DNA of 64,000 bases. Origin: Desulfobacteraceae bacterium. GTDB lineage: Bacteria > Desulfobacterota > Desulfobacteria > Desulfobacterales > RPRI01. A program made the translations under genes and the position numbers. Every line of letters starts with the position of its first letter. Position 1 is the stretch's first letter. Below the pieces are notes generated by a model. It had not been told where the DNA came from, made no database searches, and saw only the letters and a program-made list of their open reading frames with translations. This document shows, one piece after another, positions 30,916 to 39,650 of this stretch. The stretch covers positions 1 to 64,000 of the forward strand of contig JAABQB010000005.1 in the NCBI GenBank assembly GCA_011391695.1. The letters are read 5' to 3'.

Positions 30916-31117
30916 AACAGTTCTGTTATTTATCCGTGCATATCAAAATGTCATATCTCCAATGATTGGACCTGTTTGTCGGTTTTATCCATCCTGTTCA
31001 GAATATGCGCATGTTGCTATATCTCGTTATGGGCTGACAAGGGGGATTTTCCTTGCTATCAAGCGAATAATGAAATGTAATCCTTATAATCCGGGCGGGA
31101 TCGACCCGGTACCGTGA
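30902..31117 (+). CDS. yidD: Membrane protein insertion efficiency factor YidD
   Basis: A 71-residue protein with the YidD core FIRAYQNVISPMIGPVCRFYPSCSEYA, including the conserved paired cysteines, and NPYNPGGIDPVP at the end. It is a small amphipathic membrane-associated helper of YidC-mediated insertion. The start is a TTG at 30902, inside the end of rnpA; the GAGGAAGGG just before it is closer than usual, so the exact start is uncertain. The gene between rnpA and yidC is in its standard position. Confidence 0.93.
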   Translation: MIINKTVLLFIRAYQNVISPMIGPVCRFYPSCSEYAHVAISRYGLTRGIFLAIKRIMKCNPYNPGGIDPVP

Positions 31118-31273
31118 ATTTTTTAAATAATTCATGAATATCCCTCAACCCTGCCATATTACCAAATAGTAGTAAATTACAAATACTCAAATTTTTTTGG
31201 TATATAATACTTTTAATGGCATATATCAAAAAAGTTTAAAAATTAAGTACCGATTTATATCGGGGAGGTTTTA

Positions 31274-32926
31274 ATGGAACAACCACGGTTTATAATAGCA
31301 GTTGTGCTTTCATTTGGTGTTTTTTTAATTTGGAACTATTTTTTTGTTGATAAGAACCAAGTTAAAAAGATTGAAGAAAAAACAGAAGTTCAGCAGACAG
31401 TCAAAACTGAAGCTCCTATTGCAGATATGGCAGCGAAAGCACCCGAAAAGAAAGTCTATCAAGAATCTTCAGCTCAACAAAACAATATTCCCCGCGTAAT
31501 CAAGATAAAAACCCCCAATTACTCTGTTGATATAGATGAAAAGGGGGCTGCTATCAAAAGCTTCGTGTTGTCAAAATACAAAGAAACGGTAAACAGCGAT
31601 TCACCAAATAAAGAAATTATACCCAAGGAGTTAGAAAGGGGAACAGTTATTACCGGCTTTGCCGGACAAAGCGTTCCAGGACTCGAGAGCGCAGTATTTA
31701 CTTCTGATATAAAATCTGAATTGGTTGAAATAAGTGAAGGGGAAAAGGAAGTTCTGTTTTACTGGAAATCAGAAAACGGGATCGTTATTGAAAAGAAATA
31801 TTCCTTTTCATCCGGTACGTATATGATGGGCCTTGCGGTTAAAGTCATTAATGGTTCTTCTGAACCTATAAAAGACAGCCTTGTTGTTTCACTTAACAGC
31901 TATTATCCGGAAACAAAAAGCGAAGCCGGTTTTGAAGGGCCCAGCGCATTATTAAACAACAGCCTGGAACAGGTCCCACTTAAAGACATTGAAGATAAAG
32001 GAGTCTATACAGGCACCCTTAAATGGCTTTCGGTTCAGGACCGCTATTTTATGTCAAGCCTGATACCAAAAATACCTGTAGAAACAAAAATGCGCCTTTT
32101 TCTTAAAGATAAAGGATTTTTGGAAGCACAGTACGTTAATCCTCAAAAAGAGATTCAGCCCGGCGCCCAGGAACAAGTCGAATTTAACCTGTTTTTTGGA
32201 CCAAAGAGCTTTAAGCTGTTAAAGAGTCTCGGGCATGACCTTAATTTGGCAATAAATTTCGGATGGTTTGATTTCCTCGCAAAACCTTTCTTATATTTTA
32301 TGAATTTTTTATATGGCTTTATTCCAAACTATGGTGTTGCTATCATCTTGCTCACAGTTGTAACGAAAATAATTTTTTGGCCTCTTGGATCAAAAAGCTA
32401 TAAATCAATGAATGAAATGAAAAAAATTCAACCATTGCTTGCTGAAATCAAGGAAAAATACGGTAATGATAAAAAGCGCATGAATGAAGAGGTAATGGGA
32501 TTATATAAAACCTATAAGATAAATCCCCTGGGAGGATGCCTGCCCATGGTTGCACAGATTCCGGTTTTCTTTGCTCTGTACAGAATGCTTTATGAAACCA
32601 TTGAATTAAGGCATGCGCCTTTTCTTTTCTGGATAAAAGATCTTTCCGCACCTGACAGACTGTTTCAATTTGCTTTTTCTGTGCCTTTTATGGAACCGCC
32701 ATATGGTATCCCTGTTTTGACTATTATTATGGGCGCAACTATGTTTATTCAGCAGAAAATGACCCCGGCAGTAGGTGATCCGACACAGGCAAAGATGATG
32801 ATGATTTTGCCTTTTGTATTTACAGTAATATTTGTAAATTTTTCAGCAGGCCTTGTTTTATACTGGCTAATAAATAATGTTTTATCAATCCTTCAGCAAT
32901 ATATTATATCTCGGAAAGCAGCGTAG
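31274..32926 (+). CDS. yidC: Membrane protein insertase YidC
   Basis: A 550-residue inner-membrane insertase of the Gram-negative type. It has an N-terminal anchor (FIIAVVLSFGVFLIWNYFF), a large periplasmic beta-sandwich domain (about 60-340), and the conserved core of five membrane segments. The hydrophilic loop has KKIQPLLAEIKEKYGNDK, and GCLPMVAQIPVFFALYRMLY lies in the core. It inserts membrane proteins alone or with SecYEG. A strong ribosome binding site GGGGAGG precedes the ATG. It lies in the standard order between yidD and jag. Confidence 0.96.
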   Translation: MEQPRFIIAVVLSFGVFLIWNYFFVDKNQVKKIEEKTEVQQTVKTEAPIADMAAKAPEKKVYQESSAQQNNIPRVIKIKTPNYSVDIDEKGAAIKSFVLSKYKETVNSDSPNKEIIPKELERGTVITGFAGQSVPGLESAVFTSDIKSELVEISEGEKEVLFYWKSENGIVIEKKYSFSSGTYMMGLAVKVINGSSEPIKDSLVVSLNSYYPETKSEAGFEGPSALLNNSLEQVPLKDIEDKGVYTGTLKWLSVQDRYFMSSLIPKIPVETKMRLFLKDKGFLEAQYVNPQKEIQPGAQEQVEFNLFFGPKSFKLLKSLGHDLNLAINFGWFDFLAKPFLYFMNFLYGFIPNYGVAIILLTVVTKIIFWPLGSKSYKSMNEMKKIQPLLAEIKEKYGNDKKRMNEEVMGLYKTYKINPLGGCLPMVAQIPVFFALYRMLYETIELRHAPFLFWIKDLSAPDRLFQFAFSVPFMEPPYGIPVLTIIMGATMFIQQKMTPAVGDPTQAKMMMILPFVFTVIFVNFSAGLVLYWLINNVLSILQQYIISRKAA

Positions 32927-32941
32927 ATACGGAGGGGGAAT

Positions 32942-33697
32942 ATGCCCCATTATCTGGAATTTGATGGGATGAGTGTTGAGAAAGCAATTGAAACTGCTTG
33001 TAAAGATTTAAAAATATCAAAAGACAATTTAAAGTATGATATTGTTTCATACGGGTCGAGCGGTATCTTCGGTTTGGTTGGAGTTAAGAAGGCCAGGGTA
33101 AAGGTAGCCGCATATGATTTGAAGACAACCGATACTGATAATAAAGAGAATAAAAAAACAGAAGATATTTCAGTTGAACCAAAACAGGACAAAAGGGCTG
33201 ATGAAAAGATAATAAGCAAATCGGTTGACACAGGTCTTGAGGCTCTAAATAAAATAGTCAATACGATTTGTGATGATGCTATTATAAACGTTAGCATGGA
33301 AGAAAATAATTTATTCTTTGATGTTGAATCCGAAACCCCTTCTGTCATTATAGGTAAAAAGGGGCAAACTCTTGATGCAATACAGTATCTACTTGAAAAG
33401 ATAATTAATAAAAATAATGATGGGAAACTTAATATCAAAGTTGATGTTGGCGGATATCTAAACAAAAGACATGAAAAACTTATAAAACTGGCTGAAAAAA
33501 TCGCTGAAAAATCGAAAGCAAAAGGGAAACCAATGTCTTTAGGACAAATGAACGCCAATGAAAGAAAAATTATACATCTTTATTTGAAAAAAGATAATGA
33601 AGTTAAAACACACAGTGTCGGAGAAGGGTTTATGAAAAAGCTTGTTATTTATCCCAGAAAAAAAGGTCGTGCGGTGCATTCTGGGAAAAAACTGTAA
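32942..33697 (+). CDS. jag: Jag/SpoIIIJ-associated RNA-binding protein (KhpB)
   Basis: A 251-residue protein with three parts. A Jag N-domain (HYLEFDGMSVEKAIETACKDL, to about residue 50) is followed by a charged linker. A KH domain follows (about 115-180, with FDVESETPSVIIGKKGQTLDAIQY), and last an R3H domain (about 185-250, MNANERKIIHLYLKKD). It binds RNA in the cytoplasm and is linked with cell division and envelope growth in other bacteria. It lies 15 bases after yidC with GGAGGGG as ribosome binding site. Confidence 0.93.
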   Translation: MPHYLEFDGMSVEKAIETACKDLKISKDNLKYDIVSYGSSGIFGLVGVKKARVKVAAYDLKTTDTDNKENKKTEDISVEPKQDKRADEKIISKSVDTGLEALNKIVNTICDDAIINVSMEENNLFFDVESETPSVIIGKKGQTLDAIQYLLEKIINKNNDGKLNIKVDVGGYLNKRHEKLIKLAEKIAEKSKAKGKPMSLGQMNANERKIIHLYLKKDNEVKTHSVGEGFMKKLVIYPRKKGRAVHSGKKL

Positions 33698-33821
33698 TAT
33701 TATATATTTTAACATTCTTAGCGCGTTTCATGCTCCTGGTAGTTAAAATCAAGACTTTTTACACATTATAAATAACAGTAAACAACTCAAGGGCGAAACC
33801 AAAAAAATATAGCTAACTTAG

Positions 33822-35321
33822 ATGGAAAATGATACTATTGTTGCCATATCAACGCCGATAGGCAGCGGCGGGATAGGCATTATTAAGATTTCAGGAAAAA
33901 ATGCCCTGTCAATTGCAACTTCGATATTCAAACGATCTTCACATAGAATCCGCAATACCGAAACAAGTGTACCGAAACAGCGCGCTCATTCCCCCTTGCC
34001 TATCGAGGGGTTGGCAAGCGACTTAGAAAAAGACTCGATTTCCTCCGGCCTCACCTTCTGCACTGCTTGTGATGAAGAGCTTCAATCTCACCTGCTTTAT
34101 CACGGGAACATAATTAACCCTGAAAATGAAAAACCAATAGATGAAGTGCTTCTGTCCGTGATGAAAGCGCCTCATTCATATACAAGGGAAGATGTTGTTG
34201 AGATCAATGTTCATTCAGGGCTTGTAGTTTTAAGAACAATTATAGATCTTGTGTTATCGAAGGGCGCAAGGCTTGCCGAGCCGGGTGAATTTACAAAAAG
34301 AGCTTTTTTAAATGGAAGGATTGATTTAACCCAGGCCGAAGCAGTCATTGATTTAATCAACGCAAAAAGTAGCAAGGCCCTTGAGATTGCAAATTCCCAG
34401 GCAGGTGGCGAATTACGGTTTTATATGCAAAACATTATTAAAACATTGACGGAAATTCTTGTAAAAATTGATGCCGCGATTGATTTTCCTGATGATGTTG
34501 AAATGCTTGATATAAATACTGCGATTTGCACGATCGAAAGGGATATTATAAAAACTCTAAAAAAATTGATTGCAGATTATGATGAAGGGCATGTTTTAAG
34601 AGAGGGATTGAGAGTAGTTATTGCAGGAAGGCCAAATGTAGGAAAATCAAGCCTCATGAATCAGCTTTTGAAAAAAGAACATGCCATAGTGACATCTTTT
34701 CCTGGAACAACAAGGGATATTCTTGAAGAGACTTTAATTATTTCAGGAATCCACACCATTATTACAGATACAGCCGGTCTTCATGACAGCGATGATCCTG
34801 TTGAAATGATAGGAATGAAAAAAACCAGAGAAAAGATTAAAGACGCGGACATAATTCTTTTTATGGTTGATGCAGTTACCCCTTTCATAAAAGCAGACTA
34901 TGATATATACGAAAGCATAAAAGGAAGGCCGTTAATCCTTGTCATCAATAAAATTGATCTGGTATCGGAAAATTGTGAAATAAAAACAATCGATGAACTT
35001 AAAATGCTGCCGGTTGCAAGAATATCTGCCCTGTACAATATCGGGATGGATTCTCTTAAAGAAAAGATTAAAAATATATTTAAAAATAAGACCAGTTTTT
35101 ATTCGAGCAATGTTATTCCAAATGTAAGACAAAAAAAGGCTCTTGAAAAAAGCATTGATTCAGTCGAGTTGTTTGTAAATGGATTACAATCGGGGTTATC
35201 TTTCGAAGTAGTATCTATAGATCTGAAGGATGCAATTGAATCTTTAAGAGAGGTTATAGGATTAAAAATAAAAGATGATATTCTGGATCAGATATTCGGC
35301 CAGTTTTGCATAGGAAAATAA
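33822..35321 (+). CDS. mnmE: tRNA modification GTPase MnmE
   Basis: A 499-residue GTPase that, with MnmG, modifies wobble U34 in some tRNAs. The folate-binding N-domain starts DTIVAISTPIGSGGIGIIKISG. The G domain has GRPNVGKSS (about 268), the DTAG switch and NKID. The C-terminus is CIGK, carrying the essential cysteine. A stretch of about 35 residues (roughly 45-82, hydrophilic and Ser/Pro-rich with two cysteines) is extra compared with the usual family. mnmG is not in the window. A perfect parS site starts on the base after its stop codon. Confidence 0.95.
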   Translation: MENDTIVAISTPIGSGGIGIIKISGKNALSIATSIFKRSSHRIRNTETSVPKQRAHSPLPIEGLASDLEKDSISSGLTFCTACDEELQSHLLYHGNIINPENEKPIDEVLLSVMKAPHSYTREDVVEINVHSGLVVLRTIIDLVLSKGARLAEPGEFTKRAFLNGRIDLTQAEAVIDLINAKSSKALEIANSQAGGELRFYMQNIIKTLTEILVKIDAAIDFPDDVEMLDINTAICTIERDIIKTLKKLIADYDEGHVLREGLRVVIAGRPNVGKSSLMNQLLKKEHAIVTSFPGTTRDILEETLIISGIHTIITDTAGLHDSDDPVEMIGMKKTREKIKDADIILFMVDAVTPFIKADYDIYESIKGRPLILVINKIDLVSENCEIKTIDELKMLPVARISALYNIGMDSLKEKIKNIFKNKTSFYSSNVIPNVRQKKALEKSIDSVELFVNGLQSGLSFEVVSIDLKDAIESLREVIGLKIKDDILDQIFGQFCIGK

Positions 35322-35337
35322 TGTTTCACGTGAAACA
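35322..35337. promoter_or_regulatory. parS centromere site (ParB binding)
   Basis: TGTTTCACGTGAAACA is a perfect 16-bp palindrome identical to the known parS consensus bound by chromosomal ParB. It follows the mnmE stop codon immediately. parS sites cluster near oriC and guide chromosome segregation. parA and parB are not in the window, but in many bacteria they lie near mnmE-mnmG. Confidence 0.93.
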
Positions 35338-35411
35338 AATCAGGAATCCATTTGATATAGAATCAGTCTCGCGGTACAATATTAATAAGCATAATTTTCA
35401 AGGAGTTTTTT

Positions 35412-36092
35412 GTGGATTTAATTTTCAAGGATTTTTTTAATAAATATGAAGCAGTTGTTGAAATGGCTGACAATGCTTTTGAGAAGGTTAGGGCAAGCCA
35501 TTCCGAATGCATTCAATGCAAAATGCATTGTGCAGATTGCTGCCACGCATTATTTGATCTGACACTCATTGAAGCGCTCTATATAAATCATAAAGTAAAA
35601 GAGATGTTTGATGGCGATAAAAAGAGCAGGCTTGAAGAAAAAGCTAACATTGCAGACAGGGCTGTTTTTAAGCTGAAGAAAAAAGCCTATAAAGAATTTG
35701 AAAGCGGAAAAAGCGAAGATGAAATATTAAAAGATATGGCAACAAAAAGATTAAGATGCCCCCTTTTAAATGAGGAGGATAAGTGTGATCTCTATGAATT
35801 CAGGCCAATAACCTGCCGGTTGTATGGAATACCGTTATTGATAGGGGGGGCAGGGCACACATGCGGAGTATCAGGATTTCAAGAAGGGAAAGAATATCCA
35901 ACCGTTAACATGGATATAATACAAAAAAAATTATATGAAATTTCAGAAGGACTTGTGAAAAGCGTAAATTCAAAATATGCAAAAATGTCGGAAATGCTTG
36001 TTCCTGTTTCCATGGCCATATTAAATAAATATGATAAAGAATATCTTGGAATCCCTGATACGGAAAAATCCACAGATGCAAAGAAAGAATAA
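35412..36092 (+). CDS. YkgJ-family cysteine-cluster protein
   Basis: A 226-residue protein of the YkgJ / CxxCxxCC family, thought to bind a zinc or iron-sulfur cluster. The cysteine pattern is CIQCKMHCADCCHALFD near residue 36, then RCPLLNEEDKCDLYEFRPITCRLYG, then HTCGV. The function is unknown. The start is GTG 35412 with AAGGAG at 35399-35404. The next gene starts 9 bases after it, so they form a pair. Confidence 0.82.
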   Translation: MDLIFKDFFNKYEAVVEMADNAFEKVRASHSECIQCKMHCADCCHALFDLTLIEALYINHKVKEMFDGDKKSRLEEKANIADRAVFKLKKKAYKEFESGKSEDEILKDMATKRLRCPLLNEEDKCDLYEFRPITCRLYGIPLLIGGAGHTCGVSGFQEGKEYPTVNMDIIQKKLYEISEGLVKSVNSKYAKMSEMLVPVSMAILNKYDKEYLGIPDTEKSTDAKKE

Positions 36093-36101
36093 GGCGAAAA
36101 A

Positions 36102-36455
36102 ATGTCTGAACAAAAAGACGAAGAAGATGCAAGAAAAAAAGCTATTTATGATACCATGTCTCCAAGAAGGCAAAAGCATATATCAAAAAAAGGATATGAT
36201 AAATGGGACCCGTTTGAATTGCCCAAAGATCCTATTGATATCCGAAAAGATAAAACAAAAAGAACATCTCAGATGCTTGTAAGAGAGTTTTTGCAAAGCA
36301 GGAGTTTTGGGGAATACAGCAATGAATACGGACGCGGGGTTCTCGACTTTTGCCTTGGAATCATCAATGATGATGAACGGTACATAGGTATGTTTGAATT
36401 TGCGGGCTGGTATATCGAGCTTCTTAAAAAAGAAGAGCATAAAATAACAAATTAG
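36102..36455 (+). CDS. Hypothetical protein, hydrophilic
   Basis: A 117-residue protein of unknown function, starting MSEQKDEEDARKKAIYDTMSPRRQKHI. It has a charged N-terminal third with the phrase GYDKWDPFELPKDPIDIR, and a mainly helical C-terminal half (REFLQSRSFGEYSNEYGRGVLDFCLGI). There is no signal peptide or membrane segment. It lies 9 bases after the YkgJ-type gene and overlaps the convergent gene on its right by 32 bases. I recognise no family. Confidence 0.7.
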   Translation: MSEQKDEEDARKKAIYDTMSPRRQKHISKKGYDKWDPFELPKDPIDIRKDKTKRTSQMLVREFLQSRSFGEYSNEYGRGVLDFCLGIINDDERYIGMFEFAGWYIELLKKEEHKITN

Positions 36456-36966
36456 AAACCTTACTCTTATTGGTAAAACGCCTGAAGAAGATTTTTAGTT
36501 GTAAAAAATGAAGGTAGAAATTTAGCTTTATAAACTTCGATTTGACGCTCCGGATTTCTTGTTTGATAGATTCAACATCGGTACAAAAAGTCGTAATGCA
36601 GACTTCAGGCCGTGAAGTCGGTGGAAATATGCAGGGTCCCTTCCCGTCCGTAAGGAAAATACAATCAGCGGTAAAAAAACTCTTTTCATTTTCAAGGGAA
36701 GTAGAAATAGATTCTTCTAACTGCCTTTCAACAGTAAGCAGATAAATAAAATCGCTGAAACCTATAACGGCATCAATTTCCAGGTTTCGGCAGCAAAGCC
36801 CCTCACACCCGCAGTAACAGCGCAGGAAAGCAGATCTGCCTGCTGTCTGCAACCGCTCTTCTGCAATACGGATTGACCGGCATTGTTTCTCTATAATTGC
36901 CCTTTCATAAGGAGCAAGACGTTCCAGAGTTTGTTGGGCTTTTGCAAAATAATATCGAAGAGACAT
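36424..36966 (-). CDS. Cysteine-rich hypothetical protein, possibly a metal-cluster binder
   Basis: A 180-residue protein. Its centre has a cysteine group, CYCGCEGLCCRN (about 50-61), with two later clusters CIFLTDGKGPCIF and EVCITTFC. The spacing recalls YkgJ-type cluster proteins, but the match is loose, so I only call it a cysteine-rich protein. The C-terminal tail is basic and hydrophobic. It overlaps the end of the convergent gene by 32 bases. Its 5' side faces the dsrP end, separated by a terminator. Confidence 0.6.
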   Translation of the reverse strand: MSLRYYFAKAQQTLERLAPYERAIIEKQCRSIRIAEERLQTAGRSAFLRCYCGCEGLCCRNLEIDAVIGFSDFIYLLTVERQLEESISTSLENEKSFFTADCIFLTDGKGPCIFPPTSRPEVCITTFCTDVESIKQEIRSVKSKFIKLNFYLHFLQLKIFFRRFTNKSKVSNLLFYALLF

Positions 36967-37288
36967 TTATATTCAGGATCCTTTATATTACTCAATCATA
37001 ACATCTCAACCGGCCTTTTCTCAGCATTTGTAGCTTTATCTTTCGGACAAGAGGTTCGTATAGATTAATGTCTCCCCCATCCATTTTGGCATGAGTCCAG
37101 ACGTCATCGACCTAATGGCTGACCTTTCCTCCTGCAAATAAGAAACGCACCAATGCACAGCCCCTGTTTGTTATTCAAGCAGTTTTTTACGGCAAGCCAG
37201 CATATAACAGCAAAGATATTAAATAAACAAAAAGGGGGCATCCGGCTTCTGGATAACCCCCCTATATTTTTCCATGTAAAAAAAAATT
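36967..37288. other. Intergenic region downstream of dsrP
   Basis: 322 bases between the cysteine-rich gene and the end of the dsrMKJOP operon, both on the minus strand. Its right part holds the operon terminator (37229-37262). The rest shows no supported gene. Confidence 0.5.
37229..37262 (-). terminator. Intrinsic terminator of the dsrMKJOP operon
   Basis: Read on the minus strand, a GC-rich stem GGGGG...TATCC pairs with GGAT...CCCCC and is followed by TTTTT. It starts 27 bases after the dsrP stop, which fits the end of the operon transcript. Confidence 0.75.
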
Positions 37289-38452
37289 TCAGGCAGACAG
37301 CTCTTCCTTAACGGATACCGCCATTTTAAAGAGTGCCGTCAGCACTAAAAACCCCGTGGCATACACACCCATTGTGATTATTATCTCCGGAATCGTCGGA
37401 ACATATTCATTTACATGATGCAGCGGAGAAGGAACAAATCCTCCCGAGATCATTCCAAGTCCCTTGTCGATCCATGTGCCGAAAAAGACACAAAGGCACG
37501 CAACGGCCAGCACCGGTTCGTTTTTCCTTGTCATGGGATTTACAAGAAGAATTATAGCTGTCAGCATCAGGGAAACCGATGTCCACATCCACGGGACAAG
37601 AACGCCATGCCCGTGCAATCCCACAAAAAGATACTTCATGTGATCCATGTGTTCGGGTATCTTGCTGTAAAATACCACGAAAACCTCGCACAGGAGGAAA
37701 AAGACATTCATAATAATGCCGTATGTAACAATCTTGGCAAGAGTCTGAATCTGTTCTTTTCCCGGATCAAACTTGGTAAGTTTTCTTATAATAAGGCATA
37801 AAAGAATTAAAAAAGAAGGGCCTGCTGCAAATGCCGAGGCAAGAAATCGGGGGGCTAGAATCGCGGTAAGCCAGAAGCCTCTGCCCGGAAGACCGCAGTA
37901 CAGAAATGCCGTTACAGTATGAATGCTGACCGCCCAGGGTATGGATACATATATGAGCGGTTTAACCCATGCCGGAGGCGCGACTGAATTTCTTTCTGCT
38001 TCAAGAACCTGCCAGCCGATCACTACATTCAGGAATAGATATCCGTTTAAAACAATCATATCCCAGAAAAGTATCGAATTGGGGGTTGGATATAAAATTA
38101 CATTAAAAGCGCGCATCGGCTGCCCAAGATCCACAATGATAAAAAGGAGGCACATGGTTACAGAGGACACAGCCAGAAATTCACCCAGGATTGTAATCTT
38201 TCCAAATGCCTTGTAATTATGAAGATAATAAGGCAACACCAGCATAACAGCCGAAGCGGCGACTCCGACAAGAAAAGTAAACTGGGCTATATAAAATCCC
38301 CATGAAACGTCCCTGCTCATGCCGGTAATCCCAAGACCGAAGCTGAGCTGCCATAAATAACAGCCGAAACCCACGCCGATAACGGCAAGCAGAGCCGTCA
38401 TCCATCCATAATATCTTTTGCTTCCCTTAAATGCTAACTCAAGCATAACCAC
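37289..38452 (-). CDS. dsrP: DsrP, NrfD-type membrane subunit of the Dsr complex
   Basis: A 387-residue integral membrane protein of the NrfD/PsrC family with about 10 membrane-spanning segments, the first near residue 20. Conserved pieces include ITGMSRDVSWGFYIAQFTFLVGVAASAVMLVLPYYL around residues 38-72. It is the quinone-linked membrane subunit paired with DsrO in the DsrMKJOP complex. Its start is one base after the dsrO stop on the minus strand. It is the last gene of the operon and is followed by a terminator. Confidence 0.94.
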   Translation of the reverse strand: MVMLELAFKGSKRYYGWMTALLAVIGVGFGCYLWQLSFGLGITGMSRDVSWGFYIAQFTFLVGVAASAVMLVLPYYLHNYKAFGKITILGEFLAVSSVTMCLLFIIVDLGQPMRAFNVILYPTPNSILFWDMIVLNGYLFLNVVIGWQVLEAERNSVAPPAWVKPLIYVSIPWAVSIHTVTAFLYCGLPGRGFWLTAILAPRFLASAFAAGPSFLILLCLIIRKLTKFDPGKEQIQTLAKIVTYGIIMNVFFLLCEVFVVFYSKIPEHMDHMKYLFVGLHGHGVLVPWMWTSVSLMLTAIILLVNPMTRKNEPVLAVACLCVFFGTWIDKGLGMISGGFVPSPLHHVNEYVPTIPEIIITMGVYATGFLVLTALFKMAVSVKEELSA

Positions 38453-38453
38453 C

Positions 38454-39245
38454 TCATACGATGTAGTAAATAGAAGGCCCGGTACCGAGGGCCGTTTTAC
38501 GGCGAATTGTATAATTAGACTTCAGCAGTTTTCTTACTTCGGATTCCGGATCTTCCAGATCCCCAAAAATAAGAGCCCCGCCGGATGCTTCAACACAGGC
38601 AGGCTGTTTTCCTTCAGCCAAAAGCTCGCTGCAAAAATTACATTTTTCAACAACACCTTTCATCCTGGTAGGAAATTTTTTGTTTGTCTCTTTAATGAAG
38701 GGACGGGGGTCTCTGAAATTAAAACTCCTGGAACCGTAAGGGCAGGCGGCCATGCAGAAGCGGCAACCGATACACCTGTGAAAATCCATGGCAACAATAC
38801 CGTCTTCCTGCTTAAAGGTTGCCTTTGTGGGACAAGCTCTGACACAGGGAGCATCCTGGCACTGATTACATAAAACCAGAAACGGCAAACTTTTTATCCT
38901 GTCATTGATGTGCTCATTTTCCAGGTCGGGGAAAGCATGTTTAAACTCTTCTTCCCAGATCCATTTAATTTCATGGCGTTTATTTTCAAAAACAGGGATA
39001 TTGTGAATCTTATGGCAGGCTTCGATTATCGGCTCCAGATCCTTCGCAGATTTAAATTTGGTGGTATCAATAACCAGTGCCCATCTTTTGGCTGTAAGAG
39101 CGCCTTTTTTAGGAAGTACTTTAGCTTCCTTTTTCCCGCCATGTTCTTCGGATACTGCAAAGGCATTAAAAACAGGCTTTGCGCTCAGGCCCAGTGCTGA
39201 AATCCCAGCTATTTTCAGGAAGGTTCTTCTGCTGTTCTCCATCAC
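38454..39245 (-). CDS. dsrO: DsrO, periplasmic iron-sulfur subunit
   Basis: A 263-residue ferredoxin-like protein. The N-terminus has a twin-arginine signal, RRTFLKIAGISALGLSA, so it is exported folded. Four cysteine groups follow, including CNQCQDAPCVRACPTKA and CIGCRFCMAACPYGS, enough for several [4Fe-4S] clusters. The protein passes electrons between DsrJ and DsrP. It overlaps the dsrJ end by 4 bases. The standard M-K-J-O-P order is complete. Confidence 0.95.
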   Translation of the reverse strand: MMENSRRTFLKIAGISALGLSAKPVFNAFAVSEEHGGKKEAKVLPKKGALTAKRWALVIDTTKFKSAKDLEPIIEACHKIHNIPVFENKRHEIKWIWEEEFKHAFPDLENEHINDRIKSLPFLVLCNQCQDAPCVRACPTKATFKQEDGIVAMDFHRCIGCRFCMAACPYGSRSFNFRDPRPFIKETNKKFPTRMKGVVEKCNFCSELLAEGKQPACVEASGGALIFGDLEDPESEVRKLLKSNYTIRRKTALGTGPSIYYIV

Positions 39246-39649
39246 TTATTCTCCTTCGGCTTGTCAATATGGCAATCCCAGCAGTAAGGATTCACCGATG
39301 CGTAATTGTGGCATTTATCACAAAAATCGGCCTTATTTGAATGGCAATCCAGGCAAGTGTTGGACAGGCTCATATCAAATTCTTTCTCTTTGCTGCTGAC
39401 ATAAACTCTGTTTTCATCCCGAACAACCGAGCTTCTCCAGTCATCAAGAATCTGCATATGCTCGGCTTTCATGTAGGACTTTGGTTCTATACACTCTTTT
39501 GCGGCCTTGGCCTTCTCCGTGAGTACAGGCTCAGGAACCGGTGCGGCTTTCCCTAAATTATACCAGAAAGGAAACATGAAAATAGTTATAAATATTATAA
39601 GACCGGCTACAACAAAACCTTTATTATATATCTTTTTTTCTTCAGGCAT
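39242..39649 (-). CDS. dsrJ: DsrJ, triheme cytochrome c
   Basis: A small membrane-anchored cytochrome of about 135 residues. An N-terminal anchor (GFVVAGLIIFITIFMFPFWYNL) is followed by three CxxCH haem motifs clustered near the end: CLDCH, CDKCH and CWDCH. DsrJ is the periplasmic cytochrome of the Dsr complex. I start it at ATG 39649 (MPEEKKIYNKG), with GGAGGAG just upstream over the dsrK end. A longer frame back to 39709 lies inside dsrK and is unlikely. Confidence 0.93.
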   Translation of the reverse strand: MPEEKKIYNKGFVVAGLIIFITIFMFPFWYNLGKAAPVPEPVLTEKAKAAKECIEPKSYMKAEHMQILDDWRSSVVRDENRVYVSSKEKEFDMSLSNTCLDCHSNKADFCDKCHNYASVNPYCWDCHIDKPKENK

Positions 39650-39650
39650 T

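Noticed and set aside
37010-37135. Possible remnant of a gene downstream of dsrP (short frame ending VIDLMADLSSCK)
   Set aside because: Only about 25 codons, bounded by a stop and with no ribosome binding site or supporting similarity.
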